Shown here: piece after piece, positions 40,358 through 47,356 of the stretch
How the letters are laid out: each line of letters opens with the position of its first letter
Numbering within the stretch: position 1 is the stretch's first letter
Origin: a virus
Length of the DNA stretch: 64,000 bases
Virus record (IMG/VR): IMGVR_UViG_3300040801_001530
Span: 1 to 64,000 of that record
Direction: 5' to 3' (one strand)
The notes under the pieces: model-generated
Databases searched by the model: none
What the model was told of the DNA's origin: nothing
Seen by the model: the letters and a program-made list of their open reading frames with translations, nothing else
Made by a program: the position numbers and the translations under genes

Positions 40358-41690
40358 GGGCTGTGTCATGTTTAACAACGATATGCCCTATAGAGCGCTG
40401 TAGAACGGTGCAAGCGCTAGGGGATGCGCTGTGTCGTTGCCCGCGTCTATCTGTGATGCTAAACCCGCCCTTAGCACGCCAACTGGTAACAAACCCCGTG
40501 AATGTGGTACCATCGCGCTTAATCACCCTGACAAAATCACGTGCTCTAATTCCATCTCTCGTTTTTGCGCGGGCCTTCGGCTTTGCGCGGGGGAACCCGA
40601 ATTTATCCGGTTTGCACGCTTGCCTGCTGCCACGGGCTTTGGCAATAATCAACTTAGGCACGATAGAGCGCGGTATAATAATCTTTGAGCCTATCGCCCC
40701 CACGCAGGCCGCGTCTATCCAATGGTCTTTAGGATACCCGGCTAAGGTACGATTATATTTAGTAAGCGCCCCCGTGCCCAACTCTACGATTAGCCCCGAT
40801 GCCTCTAGCCGTTCCCGTAACACAATGCGTGTAGCATTTACAGCCGCCATATCCCGCATAGATAGCCCCCGCTGTGCTTTTGCTTGCAGCGCGGGGTGTC
40901 CAAACTCGTCTGCGGTATTATTACCCTTGCGCTGGTTGCATGGCCCGCAGGCTATTGCTAGATTATCAATCCGATTAGAGCCACCGCGCGATTTAGGGAC
41001 AATATGCTCAATCTGTAGGGGTACGTTTGCGGCACCGCAATAGGCGCACTTCCTACCCCACTTCTCTAACAGATATTCCCTAACCTCGTACCCCGCTAGT
41101 GTGCCCTGCTGGTATTCCACACCACTAATTGCAGGGTTGGCCATTAGTTGAGTATCAAACTTAACATCCTCTAGCGCGTTGTGCTCATAGCCTGTATAAC
41201 GCCATACACGCTCCGCCCAAACCATAGTATTATCCAAGCGGCTACGCATAGAGGGCGCAAGCCAACCCTTCGGCACCATGCGACGGTAGGTGATTTTACC
41301 TGCCCGCTTATTTGCGCCTAGCACCTCACCAGCACGGGGCCGCCACGGGCGATAGCGCAGGTTAGCTGTACGGCGGCGGCGACGGTATCCGCTACGATCT
41401 TTTAAATGCTTGACCACTACACTAGCCCGGTGTTCGAGATTTGCGCCCCATACGACAGTAGGCCCGCGCTTAAAATCAGCTACCAACGCTATACCCGTTG
41501 TTTTGCTGCCGGGATCTATTTTGTATTGCATGGCTTGCTTATGGCCGCCTTCGTGGTCTTTTAATATGATGGTAAATGGCGTGTGGCGATAAACCGCCGC
41601 CTTACCATCACGCAACAGCTTACGCGCCCGTGCCGGTTGACATGGCATTAAGGGCTGCTTATGTTTGTCTAGTACAAAAACACGGCTCAT
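40335..41690 (-). CDS. iscB: IscB RNA-guided HNH/RuvC nuclease
   Basis: 451 residues with every IscB part in order: PLMP domain (PLMP at 13-16), RuvC-I DPGSKTTGIAL (D59), Arg-rich bridge helix (about 98-120), RuvC-II region (EDVKFD, probably E174), HNH with CAYCG (215-219), EHIVPKSRGG (H229) and CGPCNQRKG, RuvC-III KDHWIDAAC (H323, D326), and a basic C-terminal target-recognition domain. No catalytic residue is missing. IscB is the Cas9 ancestor: it uses a structured RNA with a 5' guide to cut both DNA strands beside a short flanking motif. The RNA and a mini-CRISPR lie directly upstream. No TnpA transposase is present, so it is not an active IS200/605 unit here. Confidence 0.95.
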   Translation of the reverse strand: MSRVFVLDKHKQPLMPCQPARARKLLRDGKAAVYRHTPFTIILKDHEGGHKQAMQYKIDPGSKTTGIALVADFKRGPTVVWGANLEHRASVVVKHLKDRSGYRRRRRTANLRYRPWRPRAGEVLGANKRAGKITYRRMVPKGWLAPSMRSRLDNTMVWAERVWRYTGYEHNALEDVKFDTQLMANPAISGVEYQQGTLAGYEVREYLLEKWGRKCAYCGAANVPLQIEHIVPKSRGGSNRIDNLAIACGPCNQRKGNNTADEFGHPALQAKAQRGLSMRDMAAVNATRIVLRERLEASGLIVELGTGALTKYNRTLAGYPKDHWIDAACVGAIGSKIIIPRSIVPKLIIAKARGSRQACKPDKFGFPRAKPKARAKTRDGIRARDFVRVIKRDGTTFTGFVTSWRAKGGFSITDRRGQRHSASPSACTVLQRSIGHIVVKHDTALDKSAGM

Positions 41691-41719
41691 AGCCTACCCT
41701 TCTATGTGATTGGTGTATA

Positions 41720-41760
41720 TTACAAAAATGCCGTAGAGTTGCGTAACCCCACGGCATTTT
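41720..41760 (-). terminator. Hairpin ending the guide RNA, before iscB
   Basis: Minus strand AAAATGCCGT pairs with ACGGCATTTT (10 bp) and is followed by T-rich DNA. It separates the non-coding RNA from the iscB start 30 bp on. The loop side GCCGTGGGGTTACGCAAC resembles the CRISPR repeat. Confidence 0.7.
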
Positions 41761-42070
41761 GTGCCACTGTAAAATGGCCACTCCTAGCCGCTTACGCGGC
41801 ATCGGGTAAAGGTCTCCTTGGCAATGTTATGCACGGTTTATCGCTAACAGCACTTCGCTAAGCGGGTTACGATGTTTAACTGTTGAGCCGTATTTTACCC
41901 AGACTGGAGAAGCATCCGGGGATACCTATATATTCGCACATAACGTAGGCTATTTAGCGTTTATGGCGCTATTCGCCTTAGCCGGGATGCAGTGGTATTG
42001 TAAACGTTTTGGGGTTACAATACCCCCACGGCGTGGGGCCGCTCTGCAACAAACGCGATACCATAAATGA
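41720..42070 (-). ncRNA. Predicted omega RNA with guide, repeat and anti-repeat
   Basis: Read on the minus strand: 20-nt spacer 1 (42051-42070), the final 37-nt repeat (42014-42050), a nine-base linker, then an anti-repeat (41988-42003) and a structured scaffold to the hairpin at 41720. Repeat end GGTATTGTAA pairs perfectly with TTACAATACC, and repeat start TGCAG with CTGCA; the repeat's own CCCCACG/CGTGGGG stem stays as a side arm. Further stems: GCATCC/GGATGC, GGCTA/TAGCC, GGCG/CGCC, GCCGC-GTAA-GCGGC. Position upstream of iscB and the 5' guide are those of omega RNAs. Confidence 0.78.
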
Positions 42071-42184
42071 GTTACAATACCCCCACGGCGTGGGGCCGCT
42101 CTGCAACTTTAGCAAATCGAGCTTTGCCCTTATCGTTTGAGGATTACAATACCCCCCCCACACGGCGTAGGGCCACGCTAGAAC
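42014..42184 (-). CRISPR. Mini-CRISPR associated with iscB
   Basis: Two identical 37-bp repeats (42014-42050 and 42071-42107), which start GTTACAATACCCCC and end GCTCTGCAAC as read on the plus strand, each with a CCCCACG-G-CGTGGGG stem. A third diverged copy lies at 42142-42184. Spacers are 20 bp (42051-42070) and about 34 bp (42108-42141). No cas1, cas2 or other cas gene is visible. The unequal spacers and the degenerate promoter-side repeat are unusual. Confidence 0.85.
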
Positions 42185-42190
42185 ACACTA

Positions 42191-42219
42191 AGTGTATCAT
42201 GCATCACGTCTCTTGTCAA
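42191..42219 (-). promoter_or_regulatory. Promoter of the mini-CRISPR / omega RNA / iscB unit
   Basis: Minus strand TTGACA (42214-42219), 17-bp spacer, TACACT (42191-42196). A start site would fall at about 42184, the outer edge of the degenerate repeat. Confidence 0.8.
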
Positions 42220-42241
42220 GGGTTAGATTATATGGTAAACT
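42213..42241 (+). promoter_or_regulatory. Rightward promoter sharing the -35 with the iscB unit
   Basis: TTGTCA (42213-42218), 17-bp spacer, TAAACT (42236-42241), for the 42276 gene. Its -35 overlaps five bases of the leftward one, so the two cannot easily be bound together. Confidence 0.7.
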
Positions 42242-42275
42242 TTTAGCATATCTAAAGGATAAGGAAGCGAACAAG

Positions 42276-42752
42276 ATGTTATTTAAACCTGAATTAGTGG
42301 CTAAGGTATTAGAAGGCCAAAAGACGCAAACGCGGCGGCTTTGGCGCGAAGGCGATATGGCAATAAAAGCGGGGCTGCTTTACGAACAGACAGAAGACAG
42401 CCCTATTAAATTTGTTCGTCGCGTAACTAAGTCTGGCAAAACCCGTATGCATCGGGCTGTTAAATCTGACTACGCACTCCAGCCGGGGCGGGGTAAGCCA
42501 GGCGTGGCACGTATCCGTCTAGATGCCATCCGCTTAGAACACTTGCAAGACATCACACAGCAAGACGCGCAAGCCGAGGGCTTTGCCGGTGTTGACGAGT
42601 TTAAAAGCTATTGGGATATGATTAACAACCGCGCTGGTGTGCGATGGGTTGATAACCCTAGGGTGTGGGTTTTGGATTTTACGGTAGTAGAGCGTGCCGC
42701 CGAGGATGTGCTAGCGGCGCTTGCGCATAATCTGGCGGAGCGTAATGAATGA
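42276..42752 (+). CDS. ASCH/PUA-like domain protein
   Basis: 158 residues from the ATG at 42276; the longer frame begins inside the iscB promoter. The opening FKPELVAKVLEGQKTQTRRLW is the signature of phage ASCH-domain proteins, a PUA-like fold thought to bind RNA or modified bases. Further strands (GVARIRLDAIRLEHLQDI, WVLDFTVV) complete the barrel. Exact role unknown. Four-base overlap with the next gene. Confidence 0.82.
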   Translation: MLFKPELVAKVLEGQKTQTRRLWREGDMAIKAGLLYEQTEDSPIKFVRRVTKSGKTRMHRAVKSDYALQPGRGKPGVARIRLDAIRLEHLQDITQQDAQAEGFAGVDEFKSYWDMINNRAGVRWVDNPRVWVLDFTVVERAAEDVLAALAHNLAERNE

Positions 42753-43246
42753 GGATGTTAACTATGGATGATAAAAAACAGTGTGCACGGTGCGGGGAAG
42801 TCTTGCCGCTTACCGATTACCACGTAACGCGGGCGGCGGATGGTAAGCTATATGCATACTGTCGCGCTTGCCATCGTGAATACCAGCGCGTCTGGCGGCA
42901 AAAGCGGCGGATACAAAGCCGGATTTTAGACAAGATGCAAATAACCAGCGCCGATGGGCCTAGCTTTGCCGCCGGTGCCGAGTGTGCGGCGGGGGTAGCA
43001 AGCGATATGATGGTAGAGCAAAGTGCATCATACAATGCGCTAGTAACGCGGGTTTGTGACGCGCTATCTACAGTAAATAAGATGCGTATGGAGGCATACG
43101 CGGCGCTTGATGTGTCGGAGCGGTTAGACCCTGAAGGGTATGAGGCGGCTGTAATGGCTAGCCCAGCATATCAGGCTTATGACATGGTATATAACTTGGT
43201 ACTAAAAGTGTTACAAGATAGTTACCCAGGAGGGGATGATGAGTAA
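42749..43246 (+). CDS. Zinc-ribbon protein, endonuclease VII-like N-terminus
   Basis: 165 residues. CARCGEVLPLTDYHV and CRACHREYQRVWRQKRR form a four-Cys ribbon followed by a basic helix, as at the start of endonuclease VII/HNH proteins (compare the 44774 protein). The rest is helical and has no HNH core. It may be a DNA-binding remnant or regulator. The alternative start ATG at 42764 has its own AGGATG. Confidence 0.6.
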   Translation: MRMLTMDDKKQCARCGEVLPLTDYHVTRAADGKLYAYCRACHREYQRVWRQKRRIQSRILDKMQITSADGPSFAAGAECAAGVASDMMVEQSASYNALVTRVCDALSTVNKMRMEAYAALDVSERLDPEGYEAAVMASPAYQAYDMVYNLVLKVLQDSYPGGDDE

Positions 43247-43565
43247 GAAGGCAACTAAAAAGGCACGGGAACTATGGCCCGATCGGGTTGGCTATCTAGG
43301 CGATAGCAACGTATACACGGCGGCTATGTTGTGGGGGCGTGCCTCTATGGGCTGGCTATCGTGCGAAGAATTAGCGGTGATAGATATGTTATTACGCACG
43401 TTACCAAGTAACGAGCATGATAACCTACTATTCGATATACAGCAAATGCGCACAGGTGTTTATTATCGGCCTAGCTTCGATGATATACAAACCCGCTACC
43501 AAGCCATTATTGACGGGGCTAACCCGCCCCCATTCGATTATAGCGGCGGTAATAATGCCGATTGA
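43236..43565 (+). CDS. Hypothetical protein
   Basis: 109 residues, helical, unrecognised (WLSCEELAVIDMLLRTL). Start preceded by AGGAGGGG. Overlaps both neighbours, so it is part of the rightward operon. Confidence 0.6.
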   Translation: MMSKKATKKARELWPDRVGYLGDSNVYTAAMLWGRASMGWLSCEELAVIDMLLRTLPSNEHDNLLFDIQQMRTGVYYRPSFDDIQTRYQAIIDGANPPPFDYSGGNNAD

Positions 43566-43884
43566 TTATAGCCAATACTGTAGGGACTGGCGCACGTTTA
43601 GCCGCGTTATGCGTTTTGTGATAGCGGGCAACCGGTGCGAGTGGTGCGGGGCTGTGAATTACGAACCACACCCCGACACCGGCTCTAAAGTGATTCTAAC
43701 CGTGGCACATATTGACCACGACAAGACCAACAACACCCCCAAAAACCTACGTGCTTTGTGCCAACGTTGCCACCTTAGCCATGATAGAGAACACCATGCC
43801 CACAGTCGGGCGGCAAATCGGCGTAAGGCGCTGGAGGATGCGGGGCAATTGAGATTAATAGAGGTGGAGGGCACTAATGAGTAG
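43555..43884 (+). CDS. HNH endonuclease
   Basis: 109 residues from the ATG at 43555. HNH motif: CEWCGAVN, then TVAHIDHDKTNNTPKNLRALCQRCH, with the paired Cys zinc sites and catalytic His present. Small free-standing HNH enzymes of this kind occur in phages as packaging nucleases or homing enzymes. It overlaps the previous gene by 11 bp. Confidence 0.85.
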   Translation: MPIDYSQYCRDWRTFSRVMRFVIAGNRCEWCGAVNYEPHPDTGSKVILTVAHIDHDKTNNTPKNLRALCQRCHLSHDREHHAHSRAANRRKALEDAGQLRLIEVEGTNE

Positions 43885-44098
43885 CAAGCCGTTTGGGCAT
43901 TTTGAGTGTGACGGTGCAAAGTACTTTTATATCCGGCTTGGCAGCCGCTTGTATCTGGTAGAGCGTGGCGAGCGCGGGGTGCATTTTATGGCGGTGGGCG
44001 AAGCCGAGTCTGGCGGTGGATTTTTAGCGCCGGATGAGTGCCCCGATCCGCCAACCCCGCCGGGCAAGCCGGGTTGGACGGGGTTAAACAAGCCATAA
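43877..44098 (+). CDS. Hypothetical protein
   Basis: 73 residues. Starts FGHFECDGAKYFYIRLGSRLY and ends Pro-rich (PDPPTPPGKPGW). The stop overlaps the methyltransferase start (TAATG). Unknown family. Confidence 0.6.
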   Translation: MSSKPFGHFECDGAKYFYIRLGSRLYLVERGERGVHFMAVGEAESGGGFLAPDECPDPPTPPGKPGWTGLNKP

Positions 44099-44766
44099 TG
44101 GGTGGATTACGGTTACTTGACTTGTTTTGCGGGGCTGGCGGCTGTGCTGGCGGCTGTGCTGTCGGCTACCATCGGGCGGGGTTTGCTGAGGTTGTGGGGG
44201 TGGACATCGCCCCGCAGCCTAATTACCCTTTTACGTTTGTATTAGGTGACGCGCTAGAGTATGTTAGCAAGCATGGGCACACATTCGACATGATACACGC
44301 TAGCCCACCATGCCAAGCGTACTCTATCACATGCCACATACACGGCAAAAGTAAGAGCTACCCCGACTTAATAGGTGCAACACGTGCGGCGTTACGTGCC
44401 ACGGGTAAGCCGTATGTTATCGAGAATGTGCCAGGATCGCCGCTTGTAAATCCGGTTAAGTTGCGCGGTGATATGTTTGGGCTTCGTGTGCTTAGAGAAC
44501 GATGGTTCGAGACTAACCCTTGGCTACTATCTCCCCCGATGCCACCGCGCCCCAAAGACGCATACACTAACGTAAGCCGTGGGTATTCGTCTTTTAGTGC
44601 GGGGGCTACTTATATTTGCGTAGCTGGCCATAATTTTAGCCGCGCCGACGGGGCTAAGGCTATGGCCATAGATTGGATGCAAGCACGCGACGAGCTAGCG
44701 CAAGCAATACCGCCCGCTTACACGGAATATATAGGTAAGCAAATGATAAGAGTAATAGCAGAATAG
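44098..44766 (+). CDS. C5-cytosine DNA methyltransferase
   Basis: 222 residues from the ATG at 44098. Motif I LLDLFCGAGG, motif IV ASPPCQAYS with the catalytic Cys, and motif VI VIENVPG are clear. It is shorter than usual (about 300-400 residues); the target-recognition region between motifs VIII and IX is largely lacking. It may have relaxed specificity or reduced activity. Predicted to protect phage DNA from restriction or to mark it. It overlaps the preceding stop and is followed by an HNH gene. Confidence 0.82.
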   Translation: MGGLRLLDLFCGAGGCAGGCAVGYHRAGFAEVVGVDIAPQPNYPFTFVLGDALEYVSKHGHTFDMIHASPPCQAYSITCHIHGKSKSYPDLIGATRAALRATGKPYVIENVPGSPLVNPVKLRGDMFGLRVLRERWFETNPWLLSPPMPPRPKDAYTNVSRGYSSFSAGATYICVAGHNFSRADGAKAMAIDWMQARDELAQAIPPAYTEYIGKQMIRVIAE

Positions 44767-44773
44767 GTGTGAT

Positions 44774-45586
44774 ATGTGTGAGACAACTAAGGTATGCGCA
44801 AAGTGCGGTAAAGAGAAGCCGTTAAGTGAATTTTATCGGCAGGCAGCCTGTAGTGATGGCTGTGGGTCTTATTGTAAGGAATGTACCCGCGAATACGAGC
44901 GGGAACGTTACGCCAATGACCCGGAATACCAGGAACGCAAGCGGGAACGCAATCGAGAATACAACCGGGTGCGCTATGCCAATGACCCGGAATACCAGGA
45001 ACGCAAGCGGGAACGTAATCGGGAACGCCGGGCCAATGACCCGGAATACCGGGAACGCGAGCGGGAACGCTATGCCAATGACCCAGAATACCGGGAACGC
45101 AAGCGGGAACGCGAGCGGGTGCGCTATGCCAATGACCCGGAATACCGGGAACGTAAGCGGGAATACAAGCGGGAACGCTGGGCCAATGACCCGGAATACC
45201 GGGAACGTCACCGGGAATACAGGCGGGCACGTCGCGCTAAAAACCACGGCCTACCGTTTGCGTGGGGCACCGAAGACAGCCAGCGGGCACTAGACTATTG
45301 GCATGGGCGCTGCGCTTATTGTGGGGAGCCGTTAGCTGATTTATTTGGCGATGTCGTGCCACACATGGATCACTATATTCCCATCTCATACGCGGGCGAA
45401 GACAACCCCGGCACGGTACCGGAGAACATGTTACCGACGTGCTCTGAATGTAACTTAAGTAAAAACGCCGCTATGCCCGAAGAGTGGGTAGAACGCACAT
45501 TCGGTAAGCGCAAGGCCAAAGGGATTATTAAGCGCATACTAGAATACTTTGAGTGGGTAGAGGATACCATGCTAGATGCGGATTAG
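44774..45586 (+). CDS. HNH endonuclease with expanded ANDPEY repeat arm
   Basis: 270 residues. N-terminal zinc ribbon CAKCGKEKPLSEFY...CKECTREYER (about 8-45). Then six copies of a repeat with core ANDPEY followed by charged RER/KRE runs (about 45-155), a likely long helix. C-terminal HNH core: CAYCGEPL, HMDHYIPIS and CSECNLSKN (about 185-240). Repeat number may vary by slippage. Similar ribbon-coil-HNH proteins act as homing or packaging nucleases. The repetitive DNA also leaves false long frames open on both strands. Confidence 0.85.
   Translation: MCETTKVCAKCGKEKPLSEFYRQAACSDGCGSYCKECTREYERERYANDPEYQERKRERNREYNRVRYANDPEYQERKRERNRERRANDPEYRERERERYANDPEYRERKRERERVRYANDPEYRERKREYKRERWANDPEYRERHREYRRARRAKNHGLPFAWGTEDSQRALDYWHGRCAYCGEPLADLFGDVVPHMDHYIPISYAGEDNPGTVPENMLPTCSECNLSKNAAMPEEWVERTFGKRKAKGIIKRILEYFEWVEDTMLDAD
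44911..45230 (+). repeat. Tandem repeat encoding ANDPEY units
   Basis: Six imperfect units of about 42-63 bp sharing GCCAATGACCCGGAATACC and charged-residue codons. Confidence 0.85.
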
Positions 45587-45628
45587 GTAAACATAATAGA
45601 ACTTATCACGAGTTATGAAGGTAGGTAA

Positions 45629-45709
45629 ATGATGCTACAACTAACACCGGATAGCGTACACTGTATAGATGGTCTGGCTTTACTCAATGCATTACCAACC
45701 GAATCGTAG
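45629..45709 (+). pseudogene. Short remnant of a DNA methyltransferase start
   Basis: An ATG frame of 26 residues (MMLQLTPDSVHCIDGLALLNALPTES) ends at TAG. The pattern 'DSVHCIDGLALLNALPTES' is like the first segment of N4/N6 methyltransferases before DLIVTDPPY, but the DPPY half does not follow. Likely the broken 5' end of such a gene. Confidence 0.4.
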
Positions 45710-45783
45710 GGGCTAAAGGCTAATAGAATTAGCCACATATGTCTATAGTTAAGGGCTACTACTATATCCGCACGTTTTAGCGT

Positions 45784-45812
45784 TTGCATCCCGTATGTGT
45801 TTGTGTTATTAT
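45784..45812 (+). promoter_or_regulatory. Promoter TTGCAT-N17-TATTAT
   Basis: -35 at 45784, -10 at 45807; transcription from about 45819 rules out the in-frame ATG at 45795 as start of the next gene. The rest of 45587-45783 holds only the remnant at 45629. Confidence 0.65.
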
Positions 45813-45848
45813 AAGGGAATATGGTATCTAAGCAAAACAGGCTGTCTA

Positions 45849-46460
45849 ATGTATGATATTATCTATGCGGATCCACCCTGGCTTTATCGCGTATGGTCTG
45901 ATAAAGGCACAGGGCGTAGCGCGGAGCAACACTATAGCACCATGAGCCTAGAGGCGCTTAAGCTCGTACCAGTGGCACGGCTAGCTAACCCTAACAGTGT
46001 ATTACTGATGTGGGTAACGTGGCCTAATCTAGTAGAGGCGTTAGAGGTGGGGGCGGCGTGGGGCTTTGCATATAAAACGTGTGCCTTCGATTGGCTTAAG
46101 CGCACATCTACAAACGCAACTTGGCATATAGGATTAGGACACTACACGCGGGCTAATTCGGAGCCGTGCCTGCTGTTTACGCACGGCAAGCCCCTAACGA
46201 GGCACAATAAAGGGGTTAGGCAACTGATAGCGGATGACAACGGTACATTACTAGCCCCGCTTGTTGCGCCCATTGCTAGGCACTCTAAAAAGCCCCTAGA
46301 AGCCTATGACAGAATTGATAAGTTGTGGCCTAACGCTAGCAAGGTAGAGTTATTTGCACGCCAGCGGCGCGTTGGGTGGACTAGTCTAGGTAATGAGATA
46401 GATGGCAAGGATATTAGCCAGGCGATAGAAGATTTAATATTAGTGCAAGATAGCGTATAA
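45849..46460 (+). CDS. MT-A70-like N6-adenine methyltransferase
   Basis: 203 residues from the ATG at 45849. It opens YDIIYADPPWLYRVWSDKG, the catalytic DPPW of the MT-A70 family (beta-class), followed by STMSLEALKLVPV and LLMWVTWPNL, and ends with RRVGWTSLGNEIDG. The family methylates adenine N6 in DNA or RNA; phage members usually act on DNA. It follows a likely promoter and a methyltransferase remnant. Target not readable. Confidence 0.88.
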   Translation: MYDIIYADPPWLYRVWSDKGTGRSAEQHYSTMSLEALKLVPVARLANPNSVLLMWVTWPNLVEALEVGAAWGFAYKTCAFDWLKRTSTNATWHIGLGHYTRANSEPCLLFTHGKPLTRHNKGVRQLIADDNGTLLAPLVAPIARHSKKPLEAYDRIDKLWPNASKVELFARQRRVGWTSLGNEIDGKDISQAIEDLILVQDSV

Positions 46461-46471
46461 GGTGCGGTGCG

Positions 46472-46690
46472 ATGTTCGTTTACGTTTTGGAGTATCGTTA
46501 TGAGGGGCGCGGGCATATGATAGGCGTCTATACCGATATTGAGCTAGCTAAGCAGGCAGGGCGTGTTTGGTCGGGATGCGATGATATGCCGGAGTGGGAC
46601 ATGTACAACGAAGATATTTATTGGGGTTATGAACATAACGACGAGGTAGAGTTAACCATTACACGTGTACTATTAAACAAAACGCTATAG
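46472..46690 (+). CDS. Small hypothetical protein
   Basis: 72 residues, strand-rich with many Tyr/Trp (VYVLEYRYEGRGHMIGVYT). It starts 11 bp after the methyltransferase. Unknown family; may be a small phage regulator. Confidence 0.6.
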   Translation: MFVYVLEYRYEGRGHMIGVYTDIELAKQAGRVWSGCDDMPEWDMYNEDIYWGYEHNDEVELTITRVLLNKTL

Positions 46691-46703
46691 GGGGGGGCTT
46701 GAT

Positions 46704-46931
46704 TTGGATAACCTAAATGCGAATGATGTTATTAACAAGCTATTAAACGGGCAAGAGACTACACTAAGCGAAGATGAGCGTGCAACGCTTATAGACTACA
46801 TTAGCGGTATGGCTAATATGAGTGACGAAGTAGATATAACATTCTATACAACAGACGAGGGTAAGACCATCACAGGTGTTACTATCACAGTAATATGGGG
46901 TGATGAGACTGCAGGCGGGTTCCTACAATGA
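46704..46931 (+). CDS. Small acidic hypothetical protein
   Basis: 75 residues from a TTG with GGGGGG upstream. Acidic and Thr-rich; helix then strands. No domain recognised. Confidence 0.5.
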   Translation: MDNLNANDVINKLLNGQETTLSEDERATLIDYISGMANMSDEVDITFYTTDEGKTITGVTITVIWGDETAGGFLQ

Positions 46932-47050
46932 CAATGGGAGCTTTAAGCGTTGTGGGTGTCCTAGTCATGGGCTTTGTGGTGATACCCGGCGTGGTTTGTG
47001 TGCTGGCCATATCCGATTATCTCAAGTTAAGGGGTGTGTGTAATGTCTGA
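46928..47050 (+). CDS. Small membrane peptide (40 aa)
   Basis: ATG overlaps the previous stop (AATGA). The product is one hydrophobic span (LSVVGVLVMGFVVIPGVVCV) with a short basic tail. It overlaps the next start by 8 bp. Such peptides are common in phages; the role is unknown. Confidence 0.55.
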   Translation: MTMGALSVVGVLVMGFVVIPGVVCVLAISDYLKLRGVCNV

Positions 47051-47309
47051 TTTGCCGATACAGTTTGTTAAGGACTATCACAAGGGCTGGTTATATCGAC
47101 TCCGTGATATTGTTCGCTTTGTTGGCCTAATCCCAGCGTGGCCTATGTTGGTACTGTTATGGCTCATGCTAGACGACACAGATAATTACTTAGCTGCTGA
47201 AGACGCGGTTATCTGGTGCGTGGGATTTATCTATGTTTGTATGGCCGCTATTATGTGCTTCATAATTCCATTAACCCTTTTGGCGGCATGGTTGGGTAGT
47301 CTTCTGTAG
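47043..47309 (+). CDS. Two-span membrane protein
   Basis: 88 residues from the ATG with AAGGGG upstream. Hydrophobic segments at about residues 28-46 and 55-80. It could be a holin or membrane exclusion factor. Coupled to the 40-residue membrane peptide. Confidence 0.6.
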   Translation: MSDLPIQFVKDYHKGWLYRLRDIVRFVGLIPAWPMLVLLWLMLDDTDNYLAAEDAVIWCVGFIYVCMAAIMCFIIPLTLLAAWLGSLL

Positions 47310-47356
47310 GTGGTTGAGGGCCGCAAGCCCTTTAATAATAACCGGGAGGTATATAT

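Noticed and set aside
40335-41690. IscB as part of an active IS200/IS605 element
   Set aside because: No TnpA transposase or matching end hairpins are seen near it, and the 3' end is directly followed by tRNAs with their own promoter.
42192-42275. N-terminal extension of the ASCH protein from 42192
   Set aside because: It would start within the divergent promoter region, upstream of the likely transcript start; ATG 42276 gives the normal family start.
44787-45293. Long Pro/Gly- or Val-rich frames on both strands across the ANDPEY repeats
   Set aside because: They are by-products of repetitive coding DNA in the HNH gene and have no ribosome sites or promoters.
45709-45760. Amber readthrough extending the methyltransferase remnant
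   Set aside because: The sequence after the TAG does not resemble a methyltransferase and reaches another TAG soon. TAG is also used as a normal stop, for example at the portal gene.
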